A stretch of 64,000 nucleotides of DNA from Rhynochetos jubatus (lineage: Eukaryota > Chordata > Aves > Eurypygiformes > Rhynochetidae): NCBI GenBank assembly GCA_027574665.1, contig CM050650.1, positions 99,483,086-99,547,085 on the forward strand, in the 5' to 3' direction. Both the position numbers and the translations under genes were made by a program. The notes beneath the pieces were generated by a model. That model searched no databases. It was not told the origin of the DNA and saw only the letters and a list, made by a program, of their open reading frames with translations. Positions 62,666 to 64,000 of this stretch are shown here, in pieces (the first letter of the stretch is position 1; every line of letters begins with the position of its first letter).

Positions 62666-64000
62666 CTGTACAAATAGAAACAGAGTTATAAATCAAATTG
62701 ATGATGGACCATCATCACTGGTCAGCTCAAAACAAACTCAGGAAAAGGGTAATTGCCTTAATACAATAAAATGAATGAAAGAGCCCTAGTTTCATTCTGA
62801 GGTGTATCTACATACATAGTAATTTCAGAGTCTTGCAGATTAATGAATCTTGCTTACTGCCTTCTGGTAGCTGCACAGTCTACTTTAATAATTCAGCTGC
62901 TAACAGTAGTACAAGAAACCCTCAATGAAATTACCGCATGAAGGGATTCATCTCACATAATTTTAACCACCTACAGATTGGACATATCATGGATTATCAT
63001 CTTAATTCAGTGCATAATTTGAAAAGAGAGAATGGAAATTCCAGAAGATGGTTCATTCATTACCTAAAATAATAATTTAAGATAGACAGGGAGAATTACT
63101 CCTGAAAGTATCTACCAACACCATAAATTATCATTGGTGGGTAAAACAGATATTAGTGTAACCTCATCCAAAATTTTTGCTCTATTGGTGAGAAATCTCA
63201 ATCAGCAAAAAAATATAAAATGACTTAATTTTGCTAGGAGCAAAAGCAACTGTTCCAGTGACATCAACCAGGTTTCAGATACCCACTCTCCTTGTTTGGG
63301 GCAAACAAGGATCAGGATGTTATTATTTCCTCTGCAATAAAGCCATATATTCTACTACTATATCATGTATGCTGATTGGTGCCAGGAGGGAGTGATGGAT
63401 CAGAGCTGGGAATCAATCTTGAGGCTCACTTTCCAGACTCTCATTCACTGGCTGATTTTATTTCTCTTATGTCAGCTTTGCTAATCATTAATCCAGGAGA
63501 CATTGGATCAGAAACTGCAAGCCTTTAATGCACCACGTAACTCTCAATTGTAGAGATAAGTTTTCTGAAGGAGAAAGGGTTCTCAGGATAATAAACAAAT
63601 TTAAAGGAGCTGGGCCCATGGATTACAATGGAATTTTAAAAAGGATGCACTTCATACATGAAATACAGCTTTATGAAGGCAGTAACCATTTTTCCCACAT
63701 CCAGTAACCTCTTCTAGAGGTAGTGAAGGTGTTCCTGTAACACAGTGTGACACAACTGCCCATACTCATTCACCTTCACTCCCATTCACAAGGTGGCTGG
63801 ATGTGGCTCTCTATACATAACATCCAGTGTCACTCAAGCCTCCTCGGGCAACAAGTAGTCCTCAACACACATGGTATTTTCACACTTGTTTTCCATTGGA
63901 TTGAGCTTTAAAAACCATTTGAATTCCTCATATGCCTTTTACTGGTTTTGTTTATTTTAAAGCAGATATGGCATTGCTTTCATATGCATGTTGGTGCGTG
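62666..64000 (-). other. GFRAL: GFRAL intron upstream of the D1 exon (incomplete)
   Basis: Sequence 5' of the D1 exon on the transcribed strand. A signal-peptide exon ending in phase 1 was sought and not found, so it probably lies beyond the window. No promoter can be supported. Confidence 0.6.

Noticed and set aside
63650..63720. Possible GFRAL signal-peptide exon (MVTAFIKLYFMYEV) on the - strand
   Set aside because: Weakly hydrophobic and no donor in the required phase 1, so not annotated.
1..64000. Search for CRISPR arrays, operons, tRNA or rRNA genes
   Set aside because: No regularly spaced repeats, prokaryotic gene layout or recognisable structural RNA was seen.

Overview
This is vertebrate nuclear DNA, most likely from a bird. 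It is AT-rich, almost everything lies in long introns or intergenic sequence, and the only coding DNA is split into short exons with GT/AG borders. CR1 LINE 3' ends with the typical ATTCTGTG-type tail (11796, 25106, 43494), plus a roughly 1 kb LTR of a type I recall as abundant in neoavian genomes (35861-36890), point to birds. Species cannot be fixed from the sequence alone.

Two genes are present, tail to tail. On the + strand, positions 1 to about 39.4 kb hold the 3' half of HMGCLL1, the extramitochondrial paralogue of HMG-CoA lyase. Its last four coding exons (3692-3755, 8181-8369, 33656-33781, 39117-39230) have the lengths 64, 189, 126 and 114 bp, join in one frame and carry the catalytic HCHDTYGQ and [12 protein letters not shown] motifs. 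The 5' exons lie before the window. On the - strand, 48256-62665 holds most of GFRAL, the GDNF-receptor-alpha-like protein that is the GDF15 receptor in mammals. Seven exons were reconstructed by phase and homology: the cysteine-rich domains D1, D2 and D3, a stalk exon, the transmembrane exon and the cytoplasmic tail with its stop. The signal-peptide exon was not found and probably lies beyond 64000. The same convergent HMGCLL1-GFRAL neighbourhood exists in mammals.

The about 9 kb between the two stop codons is intergenic, with one CR1 insertion and no recognised gene. The introns hold decayed LINE reverse-transcriptase relics (about 300-1050 and 15360-15660), CR1 3' ends, the LTR, several short tandem duplications and a 0.54 kb GGAA/GGGAA microsatellite (54767-55305) inside a GFRAL intron.

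The most interesting points are all in the bird GFRAL. There is an Asp-rich linker between D1 and D2 that I do not recall in the mammalian protein. The stalk exon has a weak donor, and reading through it would end the protein before the membrane segment, giving a possible soluble receptor. The cytoplasmic tail is short and divergent. No bacterial-type system, CRISPR array or other wholly new system is visible.
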